Positions 28,812 through 37,552 of a DNA stretch of 64,000 nucleotides are shown here, in pieces. Each line of letters opens with the position of its first letter. Positions within the stretch are counted from its first letter, which is position 1. The notes under the pieces are model-generated. The model did not search any database, had not been told where the DNA came from, and saw only the letters and a list, made by a program, of their open reading frames with translations. This stretch comes from Prosthecochloris marina (lineage in GTDB: Bacteria > Bacteroidota > Chlorobiia > Chlorobiales > Chlorobiaceae), in assembly GCF_003182595.1 (NCBI RefSeq), contig NZ_PDNZ01000006.1, positions 1-64,000 of the forward strand, in the 5' to 3' direction. Both the position numbers and the translations under genes were made by a program.

Positions 28812-29726
28812 ATGCAAGCCTTGAAAGAACCATACAGCAGTCATCTTGAAAGCTTCGTCAATTACCTGACGCTCGAAAGAAATTTTTCTCAACACACGAT
28901 AGCTTCTTACGTTAACGACCTGTACCGTTACCTTCTCTATGTAGAAAACCTTGAAAAATCGGTTGCTGAAATCACCCTTACCCACATACAGTCATTCATT
29001 CTCGAACTTCACGATGCAGGACTGGAGGCACGTTCCGTAGCGAGAAACATTTCAGCCATCCGCTCTTTCCACAAGTTCCTCGTGCGCGAAAACATCATCG
29101 AGATCAACGCAACGGAAAACCTTCATCAACCAAAACCCGCACAACATCTCCCGACAGTATTGACTGTTGACGAAGTATTCAGACTCCTCAACGCTCCGAT
29201 GCAGGAAGATCCGCCCGGAAAATACCGTTTACGGGACAAGGCACTGCTCGAGTTTCTTTATGCAACCGGCGTTCGGGTAAGCGAACTGGTCAACCTGCAG
29301 CAAAGCAATTGCTATCTTGACGCCGGTTTCGCCCGAATTTTCGGCAAAGGCTCAAAGGAACGCCTCGTTCCGGTCGGCCGTAGCGCAACCGAATGGGTAA
29401 GACGTTACCAGCAGGATTTACGGCTGAATATCTCAAAACCGGAGTCCGGGGATTATCTGTTTCTCAATGCGCGGGGTAAAATGCTTTCCCGAATGTCAGC
29501 TTACACCATTGTCCGACGATACAGCATAGCTGCCGGGATCACAAAAAAAATAAGTCCTCACACGCTTCGCCACACCTTTGCCACACACCTGCTGGAAGGT
29601 GGTGCAGACCTTCGGGCAGTCCAGGAAATGCTCGGTCACAGTTCCATCATCGCCACACAAATCTACACCCATATCGACCGCTCTTTCATCAAGGAAGTGC
29701 ATAAAACCTTCCATCCCAGAGGATAG
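28812..29726 (+). CDS. xerD: Site-specific tyrosine recombinase XerD/XerC-like
   Basis: 304 aa from the ATG at 28812. SAM-like DNA-binding domain at about 10-100 (SFVNYLTLERNFSQHTIASY). Catalytic domain residues: Arg155 (GVRVSEL), Lys182 (GKGSKERLVP), His250 and Arg253 (HTLRHTFATHLLEGG), His276 (MLGHSSI), Tyr285 (IYTHID). It resolves chromosome dimers at dif together with a partner. No integrative element surrounds it, so it looks chromosomal rather than phage-borne. XerD rather than XerC is the closer match in the HPHTLRHTFATHLLEGGADLR-type block, but the distinction is soft. Confidence 0.92.
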   Translation: MQALKEPYSSHLESFVNYLTLERNFSQHTIASYVNDLYRYLLYVENLEKSVAEITLTHIQSFILELHDAGLEARSVARNISAIRSFHKFLVRENIIEINATENLHQPKPAQHLPTVLTVDEVFRLLNAPMQEDPPGKYRLRDKALLEFLYATGVRVSELVNLQQSNCYLDAGFARIFGKGSKERLVPVGRSATEWVRRYQQDLRLNISKPESGDYLFLNARGKMLSRMSAYTIVRRYSIAAGITKKISPHTLRHTFATHLLEGGADLRAVQEMLGHSSIIATQIYTHIDRSFIKEVHKTFHPRG

Positions 29727-29778
29727 GCGCACAGCAAACTCTCTGCAAGTCGTCTTTTCCCAACGAGAAAACACTCAT

Positions 29779-30297
29779 TCAGTTCTGCCCTTCCATTTCT
29801 TCAAGCAACTCAACGGCCTTTGTCTTCCCGAGCTGTGCCGCAGCCTGTATATCTTTCAATGCACCAGAGGTATCTTCGATCGCAAGTCTTGCAATCCCTC
29901 TGCGGTAGAACGCTTTGGCATAATCCTCTTTGATCTCGATCGCCCTGGTATAATCCGCCACAGCCTCAGTGTAACTCCCAAGTTTGTAGTAGGTCTTCCC
30001 TCTCCGGTAATATGCCTTGTGATAATCGTTCTTAAGGGAAACCGCTCTGTTGAAACCTTCGAGTGCTTCCGGATATTTTTCGAGTTTGTACAATGCCTTA
30101 GCACGATGGTAGTTCGCCTTTGCATTTCGAGGGTCGGTTTTGATGGCACGATTGAAGTTCTCGAGAGCCTGACTATACTCTTCCTGATCATACAGCTCTC
30201 TGCCTTGCTCAATCAGTGTATCGGCGGACTGAGCAAAAACCGGACTTGAAACAAAAAGGAAAAGCAGGAAAGACATGGAAGCAACTAAAGCACGCAT
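29779..30297 (-). CDS. Exported TPR-repeat protein
   Basis: 172 aa. Signal peptide 1-22 (FLLFLFVSSPVFAQ), then four tandem TPR units (about 27-160) with the typical A/Y spacing: LIEQGRELYDQEEYSQALENF, YHRAKALYKLEKYPEALEGF, YYRRGKTYYKLGSYTEAVADY, FYRRGIARLAIEDTSGALKDI. It should be a periplasmic protein-protein interaction scaffold. It is the last gene of a minus-strand run that starts at 33767. The partner is unknown. Confidence 0.88.
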   Translation of the reverse strand: MRALVASMSFLLFLFVSSPVFAQSADTLIEQGRELYDQEEYSQALENFNRAIKTDPRNAKANYHRAKALYKLEKYPEALEGFNRAVSLKNDYHKAYYRRGKTYYKLGSYTEAVADYTRAIEIKEDYAKAFYRRGIARLAIEDTSGALKDIQAAAQLGKTKAVELLEEMEGQN

Positions 30298-30324
30298 GAT
30301 CGTTATCTCCTTTTTTTTAAACCA

Positions 30325-31713
30325 CTATAAACGAACAATTTCTCCCGGCTCGGGCACACTTGCCTGCAAGCCGAGTTCCCTCTGCAAGAATGCACTGAAA
30401 TGCTGTTTAACCTGTTGTTCTCCGTGGACCACATACATATGCGGAGCCGTAACGAATCCTTTCAGCCAGCGAAGCAGATCACGCTGGTCTGCATGGGCGG
30501 AAAGTCCTCCAACCGTATGAAGAGCAGCTTCAACCCTGAACGTTTCCCCAAGAATGCGAACGGTCTCGGCTCTCTCCACAAGCTTCCTGCCAAGTGTACC
30601 GGCAGCCTGATAACCCGTTATGAGAACATGACATTCAGGACGGCTTATATTGTGTTTGAGGTGGTAAATGATTCTTCCACCATTGCACATACCGCTCCCG
30701 GCAATGATAATCGCTCCATGCTCTATTGCATTGATCTCTTTGGATTCACTCGAGTGACGGGTAAAACGGAGGTTACTGGGTTTCGGCATTTCGTGAATCC
30801 GACGGCGAAGCTTGGTGGCTTCTTCGTCGTACAGCTCAGGATAATCCCAGTATATTCGGCTGGCTTCAATTGCCATTGGACTGTCGAGAAAAATCTGCCA
30901 TCGCTCCAACCCCCACTCTTTGGCGTATTTTCCAAATAGATACAACAGTTCCTGGCTCCTCCCGATTGAAAATGCCGGAACCAGAATATTTCCCTTCTCA
31001 TGGGAGGCACTGCCGATAATCCCGGCAAGCTCCTGCAAGGTTTGCTCTTTTTCTTTATGCAGCCTGTCTCCATACGTACTTTCGACAATAACCGCATCAG
31101 CATCGGCTATTTCAGACGGATCATACAGAATGGGTGTATCGTACTGGCCAACATCGCCGCTGAAAACCACTTTTTTCACTCTGCCGTTTTCGGAAAGCCA
31201 GAGTTCGACCATTGCTGAACCAAGAATGTGACCGGCATCCTGAAACCGCAGCACCACCCCGGGCAAGATCTCTTTTTTCACTCCGTATCTCAGTCCCTGC
31301 ATCAAATTTATCGTCCCGACAACATCTTCTGTACTGTAAAGAGGGTCGATAAGCGGCTGTTTTTTCTTCTGCCTGATGCGGTTTTCATAATTCGTATCCC
31401 GTTCGTTGAGCCTGGCCGAGTCCTGCAAAAGAACAAGCGCAAGGTCTCTGGTGGCAGGATGGGTGTAAACCGGTCCCCTGAACCCCCTTTTCACAAGTAA
31501 CGGCAATCGTCCGGAGTGATCGATGTGCCCATGGCTCAGCACCACGGCATCTATCGCCCGGGGATCAAAAGGAAAATCCTCTCTGTTCAAGGCTTCTTCT
31601 TCTGGCCTTCCCTGAACAAGACCACAATCGAGAAGAACTTGGCGGCCGTTTATCCTCACGATATGACAGGAGCCCGTAATTCTGCCGGTAGCCCCGTAAA
31701 ACTCTATTTCCAT
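30325..31713 (-). CDS. Metallo-beta-lactamase / beta-CASP / RMMBL ribonuclease
   Basis: 462 aa. The MBL metal site is SHGHIDHSGRLP (about 59-70), with HILGSAMVEL and FSGDVGQYD later. The beta-CASP domain (about 245-370) has LVPAFSIGRSQELLYLF and the block IIAGSGMCNGGRIIYHL. The C-terminal RMMBL motif is GGLSAHADQRDLLRWL (about 405). This domain order defines the CPSF73/YsmA-like RNA-processing nucleases. It probably acts as a cytoplasmic endo- or 5'-exoribonuclease. The start is 15 bases after the DUF89 gene, suggesting one transcript. Confidence 0.92.
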   Translation of the reverse strand: MEIEFYGATGRITGSCHIVRINGRQVLLDCGLVQGRPEEEALNREDFPFDPRAIDAVVLSHGHIDHSGRLPLLVKRGFRGPVYTHPATRDLALVLLQDSARLNERDTNYENRIRQKKKQPLIDPLYSTEDVVGTINLMQGLRYGVKKEILPGVVLRFQDAGHILGSAMVELWLSENGRVKKVVFSGDVGQYDTPILYDPSEIADADAVIVESTYGDRLHKEKEQTLQELAGIIGSASHEKGNILVPAFSIGRSQELLYLFGKYAKEWGLERWQIFLDSPMAIEASRIYWDYPELYDEEATKLRRRIHEMPKPSNLRFTRHSSESKEINAIEHGAIIIAGSGMCNGGRIIYHLKHNISRPECHVLITGYQAAGTLGRKLVERAETVRILGETFRVEAALHTVGGLSAHADQRDLLRWLKGFVTAPHMYVVHGEQQVKQHFSAFLQRELGLQASVPEPGEIVRL

Positions 31714-31728
31714 GATTGCTGCTAACGG

Positions 31729-32568
31729 TCAACCGTTTTTCAAAACAATATCATCCACTTCCACCCCGAGATGCGATGCGATCACAGGACACTTCGCCCG
31801 TAGCATGAAAAAAATATTTTCTCCTTTTCCGGAAAGTGCCTCATAGTTCCCTTGCCCTTTACTGATGATCAGGTCCGCAGAATGAAACAAGTCAAGGAAC
31901 CTTTTGTTACAGCGATCCAGCAACGTTCCGGGTGCCGTTGAACCTGATGATATAATTTCGGCTTCGCCTCCTATACCTGAAAAAAGAGCATCATCCATAG
32001 TAACATCGTTGATCACCGGAACTTCACGCACCACGTAAATCACCGGTTTAGCGAGCGCTTGTATCAGCAATCTGTCGAAAACCGATTCTCCGGCATTATC
32101 CCCTATGTACAAAACAAATGAAGTACGCTCAAGCTTCTCGTTAAAAGCTGAAAAGTCACAGATTGCAAAATCCTGTTGCATACACTGCTCTACCATAGCA
32201 TGAATATCAAAATTCCGATTGACGCCATGGTCAATGATGTTACCGGCTATTGCCATCCGAATTGCCGCCATCAGCCTGTCCGGAGAGTTTTCCACTATTC
32301 TTTCCGCCTCCGGATAAAGCGCCAATGCCTCCTGAATATTTTCCTTTTTTACATTGAGAAAGGGATCGTCTACACCGGTCAGTCGGCGTACCTCTTTGTA
32401 TATCCTGTCACCTATTTCAGGAGGAGTCATATCAAAAGATATCTCGCGCACCATTTCACCTGTAACAGCAAGCAATTCCTTGAGGGTTTTCTCATCTTCA
32501 GTTGCAAAACGTCCGGCTTTCAAGGCCTGGTTCATAAAACAAGGGATACAATCGAGAAATGTTTTCAT
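31729..32568 (-). CDS. DUF89/ARMT1-like damage-control phosphatase
   Basis: 279 aa from the ATG at 32568 (MKTFLDCIPCFMNQAL), the usual start of subfamily I. The CxxC-containing N terminus is followed by a helical domain. The Rossmann-like catalytic part has the metal motif YIGDNAGESVFDRLL (about 167-181) and SKGQGNYEALSG (about 241-252). Family members dephosphorylate damaged sugar phosphates or similar side products using Co, Ni, Mn or Mg. The start overlaps the end of the DUF2721 gene (ATGA), so the two are translationally coupled. Confidence 0.88.
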   Translation of the reverse strand: MKTFLDCIPCFMNQALKAGRFATEDEKTLKELLAVTGEMVREISFDMTPPEIGDRIYKEVRRLTGVDDPFLNVKKENIQEALALYPEAERIVENSPDRLMAAIRMAIAGNIIDHGVNRNFDIHAMVEQCMQQDFAICDFSAFNEKLERTSFVLYIGDNAGESVFDRLLIQALAKPVIYVVREVPVINDVTMDDALFSGIGGEAEIISSGSTAPGTLLDRCNKRFLDLFHSADLIISKGQGNYEALSGKGENIFFMLRAKCPVIASHLGVEVDDIVLKNG

Positions 32569-33044
32569 GGTAAAACAGAAGAATCGGAACATTGGCGGGC
32601 CTTGTGACTGTCCAATTCGATTTTCAAGGCGGCCAGGGTTCTGTTGACATCGAGAAGAAAAAACAGCAGGGAGCAAATCAGGCAGACCATGCTGGAAATA
32701 AATAAAAAAGAAAGCAGTAAAGGCAGATCGAGCGAAACAATCGGTGAAAGAAACAGTACGATAACAAGGAGCGAAGCGAAAAGGCAGCTGAAGGATGCAA
32801 GCATTATCGCCAACCGGATAAGTCGAGCCCTCGCCCAAAGGATGTCGATTTCCATGGAAGCCCTTTGCCTGAGAGCAGCTTCAGGAGCATCGAGATCGCA
32901 GGACAAAGACCGGGAGCGATCGATTATTCTTCCAAGCCGGTTGGTCATGGTCAACAACAGCAGCCCCAGTCCGGATATGAGAATGACCGGTCCAATCGCT
33001 GTTTGGATAATCGGAACAAGGAGTTCAACAGACTGTAACGACAT
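32565..33044 (-). CDS. DUF2721 membrane protein
   Basis: 159 aa. Helix 1 (IGPVILISGLGLLLLTMTNRLGRIIDR) carries the family signature: TNRLGRIIDRSR after the first helix. A short charged loop (residues 40-70) leads to two more helices (IMLASFSCLFASLLVIVLFL and LLSFLFISSMVCLICSLLFFLLDV), then a cytoplasmic tail. Function is unknown. It overlaps the DUF89 phosphatase gene by four bases, a link that may reflect a shared task. Confidence 0.85.
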   Translation of the reverse strand: MSLQSVELLVPIIQTAIGPVILISGLGLLLLTMTNRLGRIIDRSRSLSCDLDAPEAALRQRASMEIDILWARARLIRLAIMLASFSCLFASLLVIVLFLSPIVSLDLPLLLSFLFISSMVCLICSLLFFLLDVNRTLAALKIELDSHKARQCSDSSVLP

Positions 33045-33074
33045 AAGGATCCTAACGCTTCATACCTTTAAATA

Positions 33075-33767
33075 TCACTCCTTCAATCGAACGAACACTT
33101 TTCCCTCTCTAATGGCCAACGTATCGATACCACCTGAAAAACCTCTCCAAAAACCGTACTCCTCGGCAAGATCCACATTCTTGATACCTCCCAGCCACGC
33201 ATTCGGCAAAGGCACTCCCATAAGGCTTATCCCTCTGAGCTTCACAACCGGCCTGCCCTCTCGATAAGCGAATTCAAGGCCTGCGCGAACTCTGATTGTC
33301 TTGCCACCGAGAATTGGAAAATCAGGATCGACCGGAACCAACAGTTTCGCGCTGATAAGATCTCTGGAAAGATCGATAGCCGCTTTTTGGGCAAGTTCGG
33401 TATTGTTTGCCAGAAGAGCATTCAGTTCCCGCTCCGAGAGGTAGATTTCACGACTGCCTTCCTCTTCGCTGTACGGTTCAGGTTTGAGCAATCCGTCAGC
33501 TGTCAGTTCTTCTTCCTTTACAGCGCCAAACATGTCCTCAAGTGACAGACCACTCGCCCGCTCTATTTTATCGAGTTTTCCGGCAAGCTGTTGCCTTTCA
33601 CGTTCACTGAGCTCGACCGGTGCAAACGGTGCGGGAAAAAAGAAAAAACGTAAAGCCAGCAGCGTTATCGCAACCGTAACAAAAAAAATTCCAAGACCAA
33701 TAGCAAAGACCTGGGAACTGCTGAATCTTTTTGAGGAGTTCTCGGTAACATCTTTTTGTGTATCCAT
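33075..33767 (-). CDS. Membrane-anchored protein of unknown function
   Basis: 230 aa. A cytoplasmic start (1-17) and one helix (QVFAIGLGIFFVTVAITLLALRFFF) anchor an extracytoplasmic domain. A Glu-rich helical linker (SERERQQLAGKLDKIERASG) leads to a beta-rich region from about 105: REIYLSERELNALLANN, ISAKLLVPVDPDFP, GKTIRVRAGLEFAYREGRP, LRGISLMGVPLPNAWLGG. The pattern resembles lipid-transfer or LmeA/AsmA-like periplasmic beta domains, but I do not recognise a named family. It lies 30 bases before the DUF2721 gene on the same strand. Confidence 0.75.
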   Translation of the reverse strand: MDTQKDVTENSSKRFSSSQVFAIGLGIFFVTVAITLLALRFFFFPAPFAPVELSERERQQLAGKLDKIERASGLSLEDMFGAVKEEELTADGLLKPEPYSEEEGSREIYLSERELNALLANNTELAQKAAIDLSRDLISAKLLVPVDPDFPILGGKTIRVRAGLEFAYREGRPVVKLRGISLMGVPLPNAWLGGIKNVDLAEEYGFWRGFSGGIDTLAIREGKVFVRLKE

Positions 33768-33865
33768 AACCGAAACCTGTAAAAGAAATTTTTCTATACC
33801 GAAGGCTCATGTACAAAATAATACAGATTCAGCTTATCCTGCAAAAAACCTTCTTCATAGAGCGA

Positions 33866-35626
33866 TCAACCTCTTTTGCCTTTGACTCGGGATACACGCT
33901 TGGACTTCTTTTTCGGTTTTCGCTTATCTTTTACCGAAAGCTTTTTCCGTCCGCCAAAATCTTTTGTAAGCCTCGACGCACGGAGCTGCTGACCGCATAC
34001 CCACGCTTTGCCGAGTTCTCTCAAGACATCCTTCGGCATGCCTTCAGGCAGTTCAACCGTGCTGTAATCCTCAAAGATGCTGATCCGTCCTACTGCACCA
34101 CTTTCGACACCAATTTCATTGATAATCGCACCGGCGATGTTCCCCGGTTTCACCCCGTGTTTCTCTCCCACCTCCAAACGGTAACGCTCATAATCGATAA
34201 CATCGTAAAGCGGATCTTTTTCTCGCTTAAAAGATTTGTTACCAGTATCTCCAGGAGCACTCCCATCCTTTTTCCGTCGCGAAGACTTTTGTGATTTTGC
34301 CGATATGAGCAAGGGGGTGTCACCCTGGTAGAGACTTGCAAGAGCCGAAGCCGCATCGATGGCTGTCACTTCATGCTCATAACAATATGACTCTACAAGA
34401 TCACGGAAAAAACCGAGATCGGCCGTCGAAAGCGTATCGCTGATCTGCTGTTTGAAACGTACTATGCGTTTGTCATTGATGCTCTCGGTCGATGGCAATT
34501 CCATCCTGTCGATACGCTTCCTGATGGCTTTTTCTATCGTTCGCAGCATCGACATTTCACGAGGGGTGACGAAAAGTATCGCCTCACCGCTTCGCCCAGC
34601 ACGACCGGTTCGACCTATTCGGTGAACATAACTTTCCGTATCGGTCGGTATATCGTAATTGATCACATGACTTATTCTCTCGACATCGAGGCCTCTTGCT
34701 GCGACATCCGTTGCAACAAGCATGTTATACTCTCCTCCCTTGAACTGTCCGATGGTTTTCTCGCGGTGCTTCTGAACCATATCACCGTTAAGAGCCGCAG
34801 CAGCATACCCTCTGGCCCTCAGCTTCTCGGACAACTCGAGTGTAGCGGTCTTTGTACGGACAAAAAGTATTATACCGTCGAAATGCTCGATCTCGAGAAT
34901 ACGGGTAAGTGCATCGAGCTTGTGCTGACCTGAAACAGGAAGAAATCGTTGTGTTATCGTTTCGACCGTGGAGCTCTTTGCCTTGATCGCGATTTCTGAT
35001 ACATCACGAAGATATTTTCTTGAAATACGGCGAATTTCCGAAGGCATGGTTGCCGAAAAAAGCGCCACCTGCCGTGAGGCTGGTGTTTTATCGAGAATCC
35101 ATTCGACATCGTCTACAAAGCCCATCCGAAGCATCTCATCGGCCTCGTCGAGCACAAGAGTCTTCAGCCCGTCAAGAACAAGGGTTTTCCTCCTGATGTG
35201 GTCCATAACCCTTCCCGGTGTACCGACCACGACATGCACTCCCCGTTTCAGCCGCCGAAGCTGACCACTGTAATCCTGTCCTCCGTAAATCGGGAGTACA
35301 TGGAAATCATCCATGAAGGCTGCGTATCGCTGAAAGGCTTCCGCTACCTGTATCGCAAGCTCTCGTGTCGGGGTGAGCACCAGCACCTGAGGTTCAGCTT
35401 TGGAAAGATCGACCGTTGAAAGCAATGGCAATGCAAACGCAGCCGTTTTACCGGTACCGGTCTGAGCCTGGCCGAGAATATCTCCCCCTTCGAGAATAAT
35501 TGGAATGGTTTGAAGCTGAATGGGGGTAGGTGTTTCGTAACCCACATCGTCGAGAGCCTCGAGTACCTGATCCGAAAGCCCAAGGTCTCTGAATCCGGTT
35601 GGTGGAACATGTTTTTTCGTCGTCAT
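33866..35626 (-). CDS. deaD: DEAD-box ATP-dependent RNA helicase with DbpA-type RNA-binding domain
   Basis: 586 aa. Motifs in order: Q motif FRDLGLSDQVLEALDDVGYETPTPIQ region (12-35), AQTGTGKTAAFALP (motif I), PTRELAIQ (Ia), VGTPGRVMDH, DEADEML (II), FSATMP (III), ARGLDVERISHVINYD (V) and YVHRIGRTGRAGRSG (VI). The C-terminal DbpA-like domain (about 480-555: NIAGAIINEIGVESGAVGRISIFEDYS) is followed by a Lys/Arg-rich tail. It remodels structured RNA in ribosome assembly, mRNA decay or cold adaptation. A strong Shine-Dalgarno (AGGAGATAG) precedes it. Confidence 0.95.
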   Translation of the reverse strand: MTTKKHVPPTGFRDLGLSDQVLEALDDVGYETPTPIQLQTIPIILEGGDILGQAQTGTGKTAAFALPLLSTVDLSKAEPQVLVLTPTRELAIQVAEAFQRYAAFMDDFHVLPIYGGQDYSGQLRRLKRGVHVVVGTPGRVMDHIRRKTLVLDGLKTLVLDEADEMLRMGFVDDVEWILDKTPASRQVALFSATMPSEIRRISRKYLRDVSEIAIKAKSSTVETITQRFLPVSGQHKLDALTRILEIEHFDGIILFVRTKTATLELSEKLRARGYAAAALNGDMVQKHREKTIGQFKGGEYNMLVATDVAARGLDVERISHVINYDIPTDTESYVHRIGRTGRAGRSGEAILFVTPREMSMLRTIEKAIRKRIDRMELPSTESINDKRIVRFKQQISDTLSTADLGFFRDLVESYCYEHEVTAIDAASALASLYQGDTPLLISAKSQKSSRRKKDGSAPGDTGNKSFKREKDPLYDVIDYERYRLEVGEKHGVKPGNIAGAIINEIGVESGAVGRISIFEDYSTVELPEGMPKDVLRELGKAWVCGQQLRASRLTKDFGGRKKLSVKDKRKPKKKSKRVSRVKGKRG

Positions 35627-35913
35627 TTAAATCTATCTCCTGGTATGAGGACAACCTGAAAAACAGCAATGCGACAGGTTAATACCGGTAACAGGAGCTT
35701 TTTCGTAATGTCCGCAAGTTGATGTAAAATTTCAGGAAGGCGTCTATGAGAAAGGTTCCACTACGCTCTGCTTCCCTTTTTCCCTATCACTGAAAATCAA
35801 GACTCTTATCAAGATTGTCTTGAGCACGGTGATCGAGACACTGCTTATTGTACGAATTAATCATACAAAACACTAACAGGACAATCTATTCATTTCAACC
35901 GGTCATATCGACG

Positions 35914-36417
35914 CTATGCTTCACCGCTCTGGGTATCGGCATTATCAGGTTTTTTCTTTTCTTCGTTACGCACAATAAAAACACCCTCTTCGTCAAATCG
36001 TTTTATAATGTCATCAATCTTGCTTTCAGTGCCGTTGAACTTACTTTCGATGCCCTTGATCCTGTTTTCCAGCGCTCCGAATTTTTCACCAAAAGCTTCT
36101 ATCTGTCCTGAAAGCACATTCTGCAGTTCGGTAATACGGCTCTTTTCCTTGCTTAGAGCAAGTTCACGAGCCTCTTCGAGCGACTTGCTGCATTTACGTG
36201 CTTCGAACATTGAAGCAACTTCCAGTCTTCCGATAAAAAGCAGATAGATAACGCTCAAAACCCCGATTGTCCCCAGCATGATAAATCCCAGGGGAGCTTC
36301 GACGGTGAAAAAAATGAAATTGATGCTGTCCTGTCGGGCGAACAGCCCCCAGTTGATTGCGGCAAACAAAACCACGACAAACAAGACCAGTGCCAGAATG
36401 ACCGTATGCAGTTTCAT
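35914..36417 (-). CDS. LapA-like (DUF1049) membrane protein with coiled-coil tail
   Basis: 167 aa from the ATG at 36417, which has AAGGAGG upstream. Two N-terminal helices (VILALVLFVVVLFAAINWGLFA and APLGFIMLGTIGVLSVIYLLFIG) match the lipopolysaccharide-assembly LapA/DUF1049 topology. The long C-terminal part (about 70-155) has heptads of a coiled coil: LSKEKSRITELQNVLSGQIE, FGEKFGALENRIKGIES. The tail is charged. LapA in E. coli affects LPS assembly via LpxC control; here that role is only suggested. It follows thpR on the same strand. Confidence 0.78.
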   Translation of the reverse strand: MKLHTVILALVLFVVVLFAAINWGLFARQDSINFIFFTVEAPLGFIMLGTIGVLSVIYLLFIGRLEVASMFEARKCSKSLEEARELALSKEKSRITELQNVLSGQIEAFGEKFGALENRIKGIESKFNGTESKIDDIIKRFDEEGVFIVRNEEKKKPDNADTQSGEA

Positions 36418-36530
36418 GAGGCATATCCTCCTTGGTTTTTCGATCTTGGTGTTCAGCAATGGCTGACCCGGCAACTACATCAGGTTTTTCTCTTGCTGCA
36501 GGTTTCCCACGCCACCTGTAATATACGCTT

Positions 36531-37061
36531 TTATTCCGCCCCGAGTTCAACCTCGCACAAGACCCGGTACTCGGCACCGGAAGGTCGAAGTATCGACTCG
36601 TAGAGACGAACAGAATGAAACGTAACCTTCCAGTCTATGACCTCGGGAACCAGACATATCTTCCGGTTCTTTTTTGCCCTGGCAAGGGTGACATGCAGCA
36701 GAAAAGCCTTCTCCGGTTTGTCGAACCTCGGTTCGACAAGGCATGAGAGTTTTTCCTGAAGTTTTCCCAAACCATCATGAACGCCACCCGAAGCCCAGAT
36801 CAGACGCGGTTTCTTCAGCGTCGGCCCGACCGATATTGTACCGAAACACACATCGAATACCTTGACGGTATCGAGAAGGTCGTGCAGTTTTCCGAAAATC
36901 CCCTCAACATCATCACAATACCAGGGAGGAACCAGGGTAACATGGAGATTTTCCGGAGGAACCCAGCGAACCGGGAGATTGCGATGAACCTCCCTGAAAG
37001 AAGAGGCTTTCGATCGAAGCACTTCTTCAGCAGGCATTGCGATGAAAACCCGTTTTTTCAT
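36531..37061 (-). CDS. thpR: RNA 2',3'-cyclic phosphodiesterase (2H family)
   Basis: 176 aa. The two HxTx motifs that define the 2H phosphoesterase fold are visible: LHVTLVPP (His40, Thr42) and LHVTLARA (His123, Thr125). The start MKKRVFIAMP corresponds to the R.FIAI.. start of ThpR. It hydrolyses 2',3'-cyclic phosphate ends of RNA to 2'-phosphates. It starts two bases after a 41-codon small ORF. Confidence 0.92.
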   Translation of the reverse strand: MKKRVFIAMPAEEVLRSKASSFREVHRNLPVRWVPPENLHVTLVPPWYCDDVEGIFGKLHDLLDTVKVFDVCFGTISVGPTLKKPRLIWASGGVHDGLGKLQEKLSCLVEPRFDKPEKAFLLHVTLARAKKNRKICLVPEVIDWKVTFHSVRLYESILRPSGAEYRVLCEVELGAE

Positions 37062-37063
37062 GT

Positions 37064-37189
37064 TCAGATATCAAGAACAAGATTTGCAAGCCGAATCCCT
37101 TCTCCTGTTTGCCCGGCATAAGCTTCGTTCAGGGCAACGGCATTCATCGCCTTCATCGATTCAGCGAAAAGACCGGGAAAAGATTGCAT
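37064..37189 (-). CDS. Small ORF with strong Shine-Dalgarno, upstream of thpR
   Basis: 41 aa (begins MQSFPGLFAESMKAMNAVAL, ends IRLANLVLDI), found by reading the minus strand. GGGGAGG lies 6 bases before the ATG. The TGA is two bases before the thpR ATG, a spacing typical of translational coupling. The composition is Ala/Leu-rich and weakly amphipathic. I do not recognise it. It may be a real small protein, a leader peptide, or the remaining 3' end of a decayed gene. Confidence 0.5.
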   Translation of the reverse strand: MQSFPGLFAESMKAMNAVALNEAYAGQTGEGIRLANLVLDI

Positions 37190-37552
37190 GGTTGACCTCC
37201 CCGAATATCCGCGATGTGTTTGATGGAGCTGTAGGACACCGTACGATACAGGCTTTGAAATTCCGGTTTTTAATGATACCTAAAGTGAACAATTGTCGAG
37301 CATGCCGAAGATGCAAGGCACAGGGAATGCCGCCGTATCCCGACAAGTCGGGACGCAAGTTCCCTGTAACGAAGCGGACTCGCTATGACCTGCAATTCCG
37401 AAGGATTTTAACAAATACGGTTCTTTAACACTTTTCGAACAGTATATAAGACTGTTTTTAATAAACTTGCTATTATTGAGCATCCCGACGAGTCGGGACG
37501 CTCAGTTTAGGTAATACTAAAGAGATCGTTCTCCATCAGAGCTAACATAACC
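37190..37552. repeat. Gene-free stretch with two GC palindromes
   Basis: No gene was recognised. TCCCGACAAGTCGGGA (37338-37353) is nested inside CAGGGAA...TTCCCTG (37321-37365), giving a long hairpin. TCCCGACGAGTCGGGA (37483-37498) is nested in GAGC...GCTC (37479-37503). The same 16-base palindrome recurs at 43233-43248. These look like REP-type elements. The waaA promoter should lie between 37500 and 37552. Confidence 0.6.

Noticed and set aside
28812..29726. Tyrosine recombinase as a sign of an integrated element
   Set aside because: Sequence and context fit chromosomal XerD. No attachment-site duplication, tRNA or phage genes were seen nearby.
37042..37428. A 128-codon plus-strand frame across the palindromes upstream of waaA
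   Set aside because: It crosses repeats and the start of thpR, and its translation is low-complexity and basic.
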